From positions 1 to 39,922 of the forward strand of contig JBEKDL010000008.1 of NCBI GenBank assembly GCA_050014355.1: a stretch of 39,922 nucleotides of DNA, read 5' to 3'. Shown here piece by piece: positions 1-7,615 of this stretch (its first letter is position 1; every line of letters starts with the position of its first letter). The position numbers were made by a program, and so were the translations under genes. Source of the stretch: Fen-1077 sp050014355 (GTDB lineage Bacteria > Chloroflexota > Dehalococcoidia > Dehalococcoidales > RBG-16-60-22). The notes beneath the pieces are model-generated. The model had not been told where the DNA came from, made no database searches, and worked only from the letters and a program-made list of their open reading frames with translations.

Positions 1-357
1 TCAGATTATGCCCAGCACCTCGCCAGCCACACCAGCGCGGTACAGAGCCTCGCCGAAGCCTCCCACGAGCTTAAGAAAGGCGCCGCCGAGCAGAACCGCG
101 TCCTCATGGCCCTGGCGCAAAATATAGGTAAAATCCCGGTAGCGCCGGAGGTCCCCGCTCCCGCAGTAAAGCCGCCGGCGACTGAAAAGCCAGCCGGGGA
201 AAAAGCTAAGCCGGTCCAGAAAGCCATGGGCAAGCCCGTGCCGCCCGGCTGCGCCCGCAATCGGGAAGACCTCCCCGAACAGGCCATCGCCGCCGAGAAG
301 GAAATTTTCAGCGCCCTGGACAGGCTCCACCGCAAGCTGGAGAAACCCAAGGATTAA
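1..357 (+). CDS. C-terminal part of a coiled-coil protein (5' end outside window)
   Basis: The frame is open from the first base of the window to a TAA stop, giving about 118 residues. The first third (SDYAQHLASHTSAVQSLAEA and onward) is a helical, Ala/Gln/Glu-rich heptad-like stretch. A Pro/Ala/Lys-rich linker follows, then a short charged helix ending LHRKLEKPKD. This composition suits a coiled-coil virion or host-interaction protein better than the glycine-rich reading on the opposite strand, which I take to be a shadow. It is convergent with the small minus-strand gene that follows, and the two stops overlap within TTAA. Function unknown. It may belong to the prophage or to the host side of its boundary. 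Confidence 0.5.
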   Translation, partial: SDYAQHLASHTSAVQSLAEASHELKKGAAEQNRVLMALAQNIGKIPVAPEVPAPAVKPPATEKPAGEKAKPVQKAMGKPVPPGCARNREDLPEQAIAAEKEIFSALDRLHRKLEKPKD

Positions 358-566
358 GTATAGACCGCCGCGATGACCGCGTCCTTGGGGCTGTTGTCAT
401 CGAAAAATATCACCGCCACGTTGCGTCCGGTCACCATCTCCGCCGAAGCTAGGTTCCGCGCCACGGTCACGTCTTCCAGGTAGACTTTATACCCCCCGGC
501 GATACGGATAACCGCCGTATAGTTGCCCGAGTTGAAGCTCCGCAGCTCCGCTTTTCTTATTTTCAT
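354..566 (-). CDS. small conserved phage-type protein, 70 aa
   Basis: A 70-residue protein beginning MKIRKAELRSFNSGNYTAV and ending with a short acidic/hydrophobic tail. An AGAGGG Shine-Dalgarno sequence lies about 8 bases before the ATG. It appears rich in beta strands (alternating hydrophobics in TAVIRIAGGYKVYLEDVTV) with no membrane segment. It is the last gene of the minus-strand phage run, directly downstream of the large tail protein, so a small tail or baseplate accessory role is likely from position only. I recognise no named domain. Confidence 0.55.
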   Translation of the reverse strand: MKIRKAELRSFNSGNYTAVIRIAGGYKVYLEDVTVARNLASAEMVTGRNVAVIFFDDNSPKDAVIAAVYT

Positions 567-599
567 TCTCTAAACCCTCTTTCAACTATTTGTCCCCTT

Positions 600-2597
600 T
601 TACACCCCTCCCAGTAATATCCTCTGGCTGTACTCCCCCCGCCGCGGTTGATACACCAGCCCCAGGCCGAGCACCCTTCTCCTGGCAGCGGCCAGTCCGG
701 CAGGCGCGTCGGTAATATCGATAACGTCGTAGAGCTGCTGCCCGCAGTTCACCGGCACGGTAATCTCCCCTCCCACCACCCCGATTTCCATTTCCCTCAA
801 GACCGCCGCGCCCCGGTCTTTAGCTTTGGCCACCGTGCCCAGGTTTTTATCCGCCACCCGGCTCAAACGGTCGTACCGCCTGCCAATCTCGCCCCAGTTA
901 AAATTGTCGGCTAGGATTAAAGCGCCGCTGGCGTCGCCTTCCACCTGCACGCGGTTCCTATCCATCCCTCCCTGCCGGTAGTGGCTCCCGCGGATAACAT
1001 GCGCCGCGCCGTAGCTGTAAACCGCGCTGTCGGACGACTGGGGATTTACCAGGTACGCTTTATTGCCTTCGATGAACAGCCTGTCCGGCACGAACGATAG
1101 CAGCCTGCCGATAAGCGTGCGCCCGTCATTGCCCGGGCTCACGGTAAAGTCCGGGTAGAAGCCGGTAATCACCGCCGACTGCGATTTTACCTCCAGCTTT
1201 AGCCCCACCCTCCCCAGGATAATCGCGATAATCGCCTTGACGCTGTAGCTTTCCGAGGTCTTGTTCCAGCGGAACTGGTGCCGGGCCTCCCAGTCGCCGA
1301 GCGCGGCCCAGCCGTCCCTGGCATGCAAGACCAGGCTGGCCAGTCCGTTGCCGCCGGTATACTCGAAGGATTCCAGGCAATAGCTCGCGCCGTCGCTCCA
1401 CTCATCACCGGACGATGTCGCGTAGCCGGGACTGAACACAATCTGGCAGCCGATATCGAGGACGGCCAGCGCGCCCTGCCCCGGCGCGGCGTACTTTCCA
1501 TCATCGTTTTTCAGCTCCACGGTCAAAGCACCGTTACTGCTGCCCTGTTCCTGCCTGATACTTACCACGTCCGCCGAGAGGTCGAGGGTTTGCGCGTTCA
1601 GCGGCGCCCGCCATACGCCGCCGGGGGCGGTCAGCCAGGCATAGTCGCCGTAATGCGCCACGGCCAGGCCGTAAATCGACGACAGATTGAATGGTACCGG
1701 TTCCCGCCACAGCCCATCGAGGTAACTTGCCCCGGCCACCGTGTGCGACCAGAAAGGCCGGTTATAGGCCTCGTTGCCGCTGAATATCTCGGTAAAGAAA
1801 CACCGGTAGACGTCCGTTTTGTCCAGGAAAGGCTGGCGGTAGTCGAAAGCGCCGCCGGACGGCGCCGAGGCCATCTCCTGCAGCGCTGACCAGCTTCCGG
1901 CGGAGACTTCCCCGCCGTCCCCGTACACCAGGCTCCACACCTTAAAATTCCCGGCGCTGTCCTTGCCGGTGACCAGCAGGTACCAGTCACCGCTGTAAAT
2001 TGCGGCCGCGCCGGACAAATTGCCCGTAGTCTTGTCCCAAGCCGCCTTGGTCTGCCACTGGCCGCCCACGTTCTTTTTAACATAGAGAGTCGCCTGGTCG
2101 GCGAAGAAGATAGCCAGGTCTCCGTTAAGTTTATAGGCCGCCGCCAGGCCGTAAATCGCGGTGGTCGGAGTGTAATCGATGAGCTCGGGGCTGCCCCAGC
2201 TGGCCCCGTAATCGGTGCTCTTGATGCGCCTTATCTCGCGGCTGGTATTGGTCCAGAATATTGATACCTCGGCCCCCAGCGAGGCCGCCGCCGTGACCGC
2301 GGCGCTGTACTGGCCGGTGTAAGTCCACTGGCTGTAATCGCTCTGCGCGCCGGGACTGGCCACCCGCTGGCGGTACAATTTCCTGGAATCGGAAACGGGC
2401 GTTACCCTGGCGCGGACGAGCGAACCGTCCCCCGGCATGGTTAACGCATGGTAATAGTCATCCTCTGTGCCGGTGTAAAGGCGCGTCCAGTCGTACCTGA
2501 CCGCCCCGGCAATTTTGCTCGCGGCGATGACCTTCACACGGGGCACAGCCGTTTCCTGCCGCTGGGCTGCCAGTAAAGTCGATGTCAGTTGCCTCAT
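600..2597 (-). CDS. large phage tail-associated protein with sialidase-like (Asp-box) propeller
   Basis: 665 residues. After a short N-terminal strand-rich part, residues about 90-330 contain repeated aromatic beta-strand units, including a good Asp-box (S-T-D-Y-G-A-S-W). Asp-boxes are the hallmark turn of sialidase/BNR beta-propellers. The middle (about 350-450) reads like a baseplate-hub beta domain, and the last 120 residues are helix plus beta. No catalytic sialidase residues can be assigned by eye, so I call it a structural or receptor-contact protein, not an enzyme. Its ATG overlaps the stop of the upstream holin-like frame (ATGA), which indicates translational coupling within the phage late operon. 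Confidence 0.6.
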   Translation of the reverse strand: MRQLTSTLLAAQRQETAVPRVKVIAASKIAGAVRYDWTRLYTGTEDDYYHALTMPGDGSLVRARVTPVSDSRKLYRQRVASPGAQSDYSQWTYTGQYSAAVTAAASLGAEVSIFWTNTSREIRRIKSTDYGASWGSPELIDYTPTTAIYGLAAAYKLNGDLAIFFADQATLYVKKNVGGQWQTKAAWDKTTGNLSGAAAIYSGDWYLLVTGKDSAGNFKVWSLVYGDGGEVSAGSWSALQEMASAPSGGAFDYRQPFLDKTDVYRCFFTEIFSGNEAYNRPFWSHTVAGASYLDGLWREPVPFNLSSIYGLAVAHYGDYAWLTAPGGVWRAPLNAQTLDLSADVVSIRQEQGSSNGALTVELKNDDGKYAAPGQGALAVLDIGCQIVFSPGYATSSGDEWSDGASYCLESFEYTGGNGLASLVLHARDGWAALGDWEARHQFRWNKTSESYSVKAIIAIILGRVGLKLEVKSQSAVITGFYPDFTVSPGNDGRTLIGRLLSFVPDRLFIEGNKAYLVNPQSSDSAVYSYGAAHVIRGSHYRQGGMDRNRVQVEGDASGALILADNFNWGEIGRRYDRLSRVADKNLGTVAKAKDRGAAVLREMEIGVVGGEITVPVNCGQQLYDVIDITDAPAGLAAARRRVLGLGLVYQPRRGEYSQRILLGGV

Positions 2598-2828
2598 GAT
2601 TCCCCCTTCTCATCGCCGCTGCCCGCGTTTTCTTTGAACCTCATGACCGCCCTCTCGCCGAAATACTCGATAATAACGGCGGCTACCAGCCCGGCCAGCA
2701 GGTCCGGTACTTCAATGCCCTTGACGAGGCACACGCCATAAAGTATCGCCCCCCAGACGATGATGAAGGGCCGGATAACCGCTTTGATTAAGTCTATCCA
2801 CGCGTTCGTTTCATTGCCTCGTATTCAT
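2594..2828 (-). pseudogene. holin-like small membrane protein with an apparent frameshift near its start
   Basis: Between the adaptor and the tail protein, the minus strand has an open frame of about 76 codons. It encodes a polar N-terminus (NETNAWIDLIKAVIRP), one or two hydrophobic helices (FIIVWGAILYGVCLV and LLAGLVAAVIIEYFG) and a charged tail (AVMRFKENAGSGDEKGES), the layout of small phage holins. This frame has no ATG, GTG or TTG before the first helix and begins right after two in-frame TGA codons. The obvious start, an ATG overlapping the adaptor stop, is one base out of frame and hits TGA after five codons (MNTRQ). A one-base insertion in ACGAGGCAAT, or +1 frameshifting at CAA-TGA, would join them. 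The stop overlaps the next start, as in an intact operon. Confidence 0.55.
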
Positions 2829-3427
2829 CAGTCTCTCGTTTCGAAAAGCTGCTGCGCCCGTACCCGCTGCTTTCTGCCCAGCCTTTTGAGTCTTTCCTGG
2901 AACATCCCCAGCCTTTCGCTGCCCCACAGCCGGAACTCGCCGGAGGTCAGGTTGCCGCCGACGTTCACCTTGTTAATCGCCCCGGCGGCGGCTTCCACGG
3001 CGGCGTAGCCGCAGGCGCCTGTCGCGATTAAATCCTCATATTTCGCCGGTATCGTCGAGCCGCCGGCATCCAGCGTGTGCAACGTGCCGTAATAGATATA
3101 GCAGTTGGAGCCGTCTGGTTCATCGCCGCTGATGATAGTCAGCGTGTCTCCCCAGATGGAAAACCGCTGGTAGCTGGGCGGTGACATATCAACGGGGTAT
3201 TCAACCGCTTCCACCATGACGCGGTCGGTCAAACTGGAAATATCCAGCTCCCTGGAATCCGCCGTCGTCGCCAGCGTGGCCCGGCCCGGCAGCGGTATCT
3301 TCTCCGAGAGCTCTTTCACCGCCCGGTCGATGTGCCGGGTGAGCTCCGCGTCCGACCAGCGATAGCTGCCGCTGTCCTCGTCGTGTAAGTCCTTCCTCAC
3401 CAGGGCAATCATCTCCGCTAAATTCAT
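2828..3427 (-). CDS. head-tail adaptor (neck) protein
   Basis: 199 residues. The N-terminus has the typical adaptor pattern: LVRKDLHDEDSGSYRWSDAE followed by a helix with an Arg/Leu-rich face (LTRHIDRAVKELSEKIPLP). This W-S/T-D-A-E-L signature is seen in portal-adaptor proteins of tailed phages. A beta-rich middle follows, and the C-terminal third is helical and basic. Family knowledge says such proteins form a dodecameric ring below the portal and join it to the tail. The start overlaps the stop of the preceding fibre gene by 4 bases (ATGA), so the two are translationally coupled. Assignment rests on the N-terminal signature and position, not on an alignment. Confidence 0.6.
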   Translation of the reverse strand: MNLAEMIALVRKDLHDEDSGSYRWSDAELTRHIDRAVKELSEKIPLPGRATLATTADSRELDISSLTDRVMVEAVEYPVDMSPPSYQRFSIWGDTLTIISGDEPDGSNCYIYYGTLHTLDAGGSTIPAKYEDLIATGACGYAAVEAAAGAINKVNVGGNLTSGEFRLWGSERLGMFQERLKRLGRKQRVRAQQLFETRD

Positions 3428-5436
3428 AAATCTACCTCCTTGGACGGCAGCCTTGCCTGTCCCTGCCGGCGCTGTGCCTGCCTGCTATCCCCGGCGCTGT
3501 CTGCCCGCCCCGCCCGGGAATGTAGCCGCAGGTCCGCGCTCGAGCCCGCCGTCTCCATCATTTTATTGAGCCTGTCTATTGCCATGCCTCCATCAGCGCC
3601 GATGATGTCTTTCAATATAAAGATGAGCTCGGCGCCAATACCCCCGTCGCCTGCGAGGAGGGCCGGAAGAAAATAGGATGTTTCCGCGCCGGACCCGCTC
3701 TCACCCGCGCCGGTAACCGCCGCCGTCTGCAAGGCCAGCTCAAGCCCTGACCCAATCTCTGTAATATCCAGCCACCGTGAAATCAAAGCGTCGGCCGCGA
3801 AGCCGCCATCAGAAAACGTGGCGATAGCCAGTAAGCCTGCCAGGCTATCTTCCCCCAACCCGTTGTCCCCGCTGACCACGGCAATGGACTGGACCAGGGC
3901 AATGATAGCATCGATACCGTCGCCGCTTTCGGATGCGAGCCAATCGGCCAGGGGGTTTCCGACCTCGATACTGTCGAGACCCGGGCCGGACTCCACCGCG
4001 TCCAGTATCCTGGCCAGTAAAATTTCTTCCCCGGCGCCCGCTTCAGCGAGGGATAAAACTGCTGCGGGATAGTCCGCCTCCGCATCCAGCCCCGTGCCTG
4101 TTTCGGCCAGGGCTAGGATGGCCGCTGGATAGTCCGACCCGGCATCCACTCCTGCGCCTGTTTCGTCCAGCCTAAGCGCCGCTTCCGGATAGTCCGCCTC
4201 CTCATCTGTTCCGGTTCCTGCTTCAGTCAGGGACAAAGTCGCCGCGGGATAGTCTGTCTTGGCATCCAGCCCGGTTGCCGTTTCCTCCGGTGCCAGCGCC
4301 GCTGCCGGGAATTCCGCTTCGGCATCCGCCCCGCTGCCTGATTCGGGAAAGACCAAACCCCGGGAAAGCGTTGCTTCTGTTCCCGCCCCGGTTTCAACCG
4401 GTGTTAATGCCGCCGTTGGATAGCTTACTGAAGCGTCCGCCCCCGCGCCGGTGTCCGCCGATGTCTTGGCGGTGGTCAGGTCTGCTGACTCGAAATCGTC
4501 CACGTAGACCTGGGCGCCGGAGCTGCCGGCATGGTAGGCCATGCCCGCGCGGTAGTAGTTCACCACCGAGCTATCCGTCCCGCTCCAGATTTGGCTGCCG
4601 TTCTTTTTAACGATGTGACTGGAGCCGTCGGAGGATAAATAGAGCGTTTCTCCGGTGCTAACTGCGGTGGAGATGGTCGCCACCAGTGTCCATGAATTGT
4701 TGACCATCTTCTCGAAGGTGTGGGTGTTGTCATAAAACTGGGCGAAGGCTCCGTACCAGTACCGTGGTGAATTATAAGCCCTCGTCAGCACGCCTACATC
4801 CATGTCTGGTTTGGATGTCCAGGAGGCAATCTTGAATTGGGTGTAAAAATCGTCCGTGGCATTGGTGTTGGTCGGACTGGCAACTTCGTCAGACACGCCG
4901 CTGTGGTATCCCTGGTTCGATTTTACCTGCCAGCCCGTGCCATCCCACTCTTCCCACGTAAGGTCCGGCCCGAGCGTGCTGCTGTCCGCTTTGTTGAAAG
5001 ACTCGGTAAAAGTGCCTTTCCCGTATTCGGGCGGCGGGTCGCCGTAAATCAGCCCGCCCAGAAAGATGCGCATCCTGCCATCCGCCATCTTGCGGATGGG
5101 CGCACAAAACCCCGGGCGCCTGATGCTCAACAGCTCCGCCAGCATTCCCGGCAGCGAATCGTCCGCCAAAGTGACCCCCAGCGCCCCCGTGAAGGCCTGC
5201 TTTGCCGGCGCGGTCAGAGGCGCTTTCAGGTCATCGCCGAGCAGGGTCACCCCAGCGGCATTGATGGGGGCAGGTGTATCGGCGTAGGCCACCGCCAGTC
5301 CGGCGGCCGCGGTGCTGTCTTCCCGCAGGTCCAGCATCCCCCATTCGCCGCCGGCCGCGTAATCGGCCACGGCGGGCCGGAACGGGTCCGCCCGCGTTCC
5401 TTTCCCTGTGATTGTCGTCAGATAATAGCGCCTCAT
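3424..5436 (-). CDS. phage fibre/appendage protein with jelly-roll domain and 20-residue tandem repeats
   Basis: 670 residues in three parts. Residues 1-105 form a capsid/tail-attachment-like region that begins MRRYYLTTITGKGTRADPFR. Residues about 125-320 form a LamG/concanavalin-like beta sandwich, with TFTESFNKADSSTLG near its start and QVYVDDFESADL near its end. From about 325 the protein is a run of 20-residue units of the type DYPAAxLxLxETGTGxDAEA, seven of them in exact 60-base register, grading into looser copies to about residue 600. The C-terminus is basic. Such a layout suits an elongated trimeric fibre or a capsid spike with a carbohydrate-binding head. The gene lies between a small virion protein and the adaptor, overlapping the latter by 4 bases. 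Confidence 0.6.
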   Translation of the reverse strand: MRRYYLTTITGKGTRADPFRPAVADYAAGGEWGMLDLREDSTAAAGLAVAYADTPAPINAAGVTLLGDDLKAPLTAPAKQAFTGALGVTLADDSLPGMLAELLSIRRPGFCAPIRKMADGRMRIFLGGLIYGDPPPEYGKGTFTESFNKADSSTLGPDLTWEEWDGTGWQVKSNQGYHSGVSDEVASPTNTNATDDFYTQFKIASWTSKPDMDVGVLTRAYNSPRYWYGAFAQFYDNTHTFEKMVNNSWTLVATISTAVSTGETLYLSSDGSSHIVKKNGSQIWSGTDSSVVNYYRAGMAYHAGSSGAQVYVDDFESADLTTAKTSADTGAGADASVSYPTAALTPVETGAGTEATLSRGLVFPESGSGADAEAEFPAAALAPEETATGLDAKTDYPAATLSLTEAGTGTDEEADYPEAALRLDETGAGVDAGSDYPAAILALAETGTGLDAEADYPAAVLSLAEAGAGEEILLARILDAVESGPGLDSIEVGNPLADWLASESGDGIDAIIALVQSIAVVSGDNGLGEDSLAGLLAIATFSDGGFAADALISRWLDITEIGSGLELALQTAAVTGAGESGSGAETSYFLPALLAGDGGIGAELIFILKDIIGADGGMAIDRLNKMMETAGSSADLRLHSRAGRADSAGDSRQAQRRQGQARLPSKEVDL
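4021..4440 (-). repeat. in-gene tandem repeat, seven units of 60 bases
   Basis: Within the fibre gene the plus strand repeats with a period of exactly 60 bases. The segment GGATAGTC or a close variant (which reads DYP on the coding strand) recurs at 60-base steps near 4069, 4129, 4189 and 4249. Units differ at many bases but keep the protein pattern ExGxGxDAxxDYPAAxLxL, so they look like old duplications under selection. Variable copy number between strains would be expected. Confidence 0.85.
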
Positions 5437-5452
5437 GTCCCGCTTCTTTCTT

Positions 5453-5959
5453 CTAGCTTAAAGTGATGTTGACTTCCAGCGTCCAGGTGCCGCCCGATTT
5501 AGTCCCCATGGCGTCGACCTTGCGGTTCAGGCACTTGGCGCTCGAAGACTGTTTGACTACCCACTCGTTCCAGGTGTAGTTGGCGTCGCTGGCCCCGAAG
5601 CTAGCTTTAAAGTTGGCCTTCTGGGTGGTGGAAGTAGGATAGCCGGTGTCCATCCCTTTATAGGTCTTGTTGGTAGCCGCCTGGAGGTCAGTCTGGGTAG
5701 CGGCTGCCGCCGTGTTCGAGTCCCCCACGCCTATCTGGGCGCTGGCGTTATTGAAGTGGTTGGCCGAATCACCGACAATCAGGTCCCACATCTCGTCGAT
5801 GCCCGTGTTGAGCAGGCAGTTACCCTCCCCTTCGATGACCTGGTAAGTGTCGAAAGACCGGTGGAACTCCGCCTCCCTGCCCCGGTATCCCTCAATATCT
5901 TCCCGGTACTTGCTAAGCCTGAACCGGCATAGCCACCTGGCTGACTCGCTTTTTTTCAT
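5453..5959 (-). CDS. phage virion protein (minor capsid/decoration or tail)
   Basis: 168 residues with a GGGAGG ribosome site 5 bases before the ATG. After a basic N-terminal helix the protein has NCLLNTGIDEMWDLIVGDSA, then FNNASAQIGVGDSNTAAAAT and LQAATNKTYKGMDTGYPT, and ends LNRKVDAMGTKSGGTWTLEV. The LNxGI-W-L, YxxxxGVGDS, LQAATNK and LNRKV-GTK-TWTL pattern recurs in uncharacterised structural proteins of tailed phages, always close to the capsid gene as here. Its exact place in the particle is not known to me. Confidence 0.55.
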   Translation of the reverse strand: MKKSESARWLCRFRLSKYREDIEGYRGREAEFHRSFDTYQVIEGEGNCLLNTGIDEMWDLIVGDSANHFNNASAQIGVGDSNTAAAATQTDLQAATNKTYKGMDTGYPTSTTQKANFKASFGASDANYTWNEWVVKQSSSAKCLNRKVDAMGTKSGGTWTLEVNITLS

Positions 5960-6016
5960 GTTTTACCTCCCGGGGGAGGTCTTGCCCCTCCCCCTTTATC
6001 TATTTTATGTCAACTG

Positions 6017-6937
6017 TTAGTCCTGGGCACCGATGAGCGCCGCCGCTTTCACCGTGCTGAACAGCGCGAGCGAGACGTACCACTTTACGCGCGTCCGGCT
6101 GGCGTCCTTGGTCTCCAGCGGGCCTACCGGCTCGGCATGCAGGAACCCGGGGCTGGTCAGGCCGCTCAAAGCCCCCTCCCCGAACTGGACGGCATAGATG
6201 GTGGAGCAGGCGCCGCCCGTGGTAGCCGTTTCCACGCTACCGGAGAGGACGTGCGTGTCCAGAATCCAGTCGTTCACGCCGATGGGCACGCTGTCCCACA
6301 GCTGGACGAAGTTGCCCCACTGGTCGCGGTCGGTCTCGGTCATGCCGCCGGCCGCTCTGACCAGCGAGTTGATTTTGCGCCGTGACCGCCGGCTCATGAG
6401 CAGCATGTCCGGTTTGCCGCCCTTGACCGCATCGATAAGCTCATCGAGCTTGGCCAGGGTCAGCGTAGCGCCGGTGGCGCCCATGGCGATAACCTGGTTG
6501 CCGGCCGTCCCGGTGTCGATGATTTTCCGTAGCCCGTCGAACTGCTTGGCGTTGCTCGAGGTGCTGCCGTAGATGAACATCTCCTCGAACTTGTTCTTGA
6601 GCGCCTTGGCCTTGAGCTCGATAACCGCCGTCTCCAGGTCCTGGACATTGCTGCGCGTCGCCTTGAGGAAGTTGTCCACGTCGGCGTCGCCGCCCATGAT
6701 TTTCAGGTTGGCCGTTACCTGGTTGAAGGTGGGCGTCGACTCATTCCATGTGTCGCCGACATCGTAAAAATCAATGTCCGGCAGAGTGTTTTCCCGGTTG
6801 TAGGTCAGACCGTTACCCACGATTTCGATGAAGGGCAGCCGCTGGAGCACCGGCGAGTCTTTGACGATGGTCTCCACCACCCCCTGCATCAGGATATCGT
6901 TGGAAAGCTTGGCTGCTTCCGCTAATGTTAAAGCCAT
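6017..6937 (-). CDS. major capsid protein (HK97 fold)
   Basis: 306 residues, a normal length for this class without a delta domain. Features that fit: an N-terminal helix (MALTLAEAAKLSNDILMQGV), an E-loop-like segment with LTYNRENTLPDIDFYDVGDT, a spine helix (VQDLETAVIELKAKALKNKF), a P-domain with LLMSRRSRRKINSLVRAAGG, and a C-terminal strand ending TRVKWYVSLALFSTVKAAAL. The ribosome site is GAAGGAGG, 8 bases before ATG. Order portal, scaffold, capsid is the usual one for tailed phages. No separate protease gene is visible between portal and capsid, which agrees with the use of a scaffold protein. Confidence 0.85.
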   Translation of the reverse strand: MALTLAEAAKLSNDILMQGVVETIVKDSPVLQRLPFIEIVGNGLTYNRENTLPDIDFYDVGDTWNESTPTFNQVTANLKIMGGDADVDNFLKATRSNVQDLETAVIELKAKALKNKFEEMFIYGSTSSNAKQFDGLRKIIDTGTAGNQVIAMGATGATLTLAKLDELIDAVKGGKPDMLLMSRRSRRKINSLVRAAGGMTETDRDQWGNFVQLWDSVPIGVNDWILDTHVLSGSVETATTGGACSTIYAVQFGEGALSGLTSPGFLHAEPVGPLETKDASRTRVKWYVSLALFSTVKAAALIGAQD

Positions 6938-6961
6938 TTTTCTTTACCTCCTTCTTCCTTT

Positions 6962-6996
6962 TGTCATTGCGAGGAGCCGAAGGCGACGTGGCAATC
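6962..6996 (+). repeat. dispersed palindromic repeat, family A (TGTCATTGCGAG type)
   Basis: One copy of the commonest short repeat of the window: TGTCATTGCGAG, a variable middle, then GACGTGGCAATC. It lies in the gap between the scaffold and capsid genes, inside the phage operon. The middle of the unit folds back on itself. Other copies are listed separately. Confidence 0.85.
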
Positions 6997-7084
6997 GCTA
7001 TCTAAAATGCCATCGACACTTTGTATCATCCCAAACATCCTACCTGCGCCTTCCAGTCACCCCCCATTTTTACCTTTTAAACTG

Positions 7085-7114
7085 TAGTTTTGACCTTTGA
7101 CTTTTGACCTTTGA
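7085..7114 (+). repeat. AT-rich CTTTTGA-type low-complexity repeat, family C
   Basis: A short run made of the 7-8 base units TTTTGAC, CTTTGAC and CTTTGAG, ending at the 3' end of the scaffold gene. Similar runs occur at about 9894-9922, 12377-12416, 18529-18557, 19858-19897, 21823-21853, 27186-27216 (inverted) and 38948-38990 (inverted). Most sit within a few bases of a gene end. Confidence 0.7.
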
Positions 7115-7115
7115 G

Positions 7116-7598
7116 CTATTTCGTCTCCAGCCCGTACTGTATCTTTTCCCGCGCCGTCAGCGCCGATAGGTCCAGCGGCGCCCTCTGCGGCGCCCCCGCC
7201 GGCACCCTGACCCGCGCGGCCTCCGCCTCAACCTCCCGCCTGGCCCTCTCCATAACGGCCCGCGCGCTTTGTAGCGACTCGTTGATTTTTTCTATCGAAT
7301 CGCCATTAATCATTTCCGCTAGTACGCCGGGGTTCGTCTGCACGACGAGCTCCCGGTACGCGCCTGCCGCCGTCGCCAGAGATTTCCCCGCCTCGTCCAG
7401 CCGCTTTTTCGCTTCTTCCAGCGACTGGTTTAAAACGGTGATTTCGGATTCTTTCACCGCCAGCGCCTGCTTCAGTTCGGCGATGGCCGCCTTCCCTGAT
7501 TCGATTTCCCGGTCGAGCGCTTCGTTATCCCGCGCCGGATTTTCAGGCTCTTGCCCCTGTTCCTGGACTTCGAGTTCGGTTTCCTGTTCGTTTTCCAT
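7116..7598 (-). CDS. phage scaffolding protein
   Basis: 160 residues, highly charged. The N-terminus is acidic (MENEQETELEVQEQGQEPEN), residues about 25-80 form a continuous coiled coil (ESGKAAIAELKQALAVKESE and following heptads), and the C-terminus is shorter and mixed (LDLSALTAREKIQYGLETK). A scaffold that is cleaved or expelled during capsid assembly typically has this shape and sits, as here, between portal and major capsid genes. The ribosome site AGGAGG lies 8 bases before the ATG. About 180 bases with repeats separate it from the capsid gene, unusually loose for a capsid operon. Confidence 0.75.
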   Translation of the reverse strand: MENEQETELEVQEQGQEPENPARDNEALDREIESGKAAIAELKQALAVKESEITVLNQSLEEAKKRLDEAGKSLATAAGAYRELVVQTNPGVLAEMINGDSIEKINESLQSARAVMERARREVEAEAARVRVPAGAPQRAPLDLSALTAREKIQYGLETK

Positions 7599-7615
7599 GA
7601 TTTTTCTCCTCCTGG

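Noticed and set aside
1..330. Minus-strand open frame of 109 residues at the left edge
   Set aside because: Its Gly/Arg/Phe-rich sequence looks like an antisense shadow, while the plus-strand frame over the same bases has coiled-coil composition and ends cleanly.
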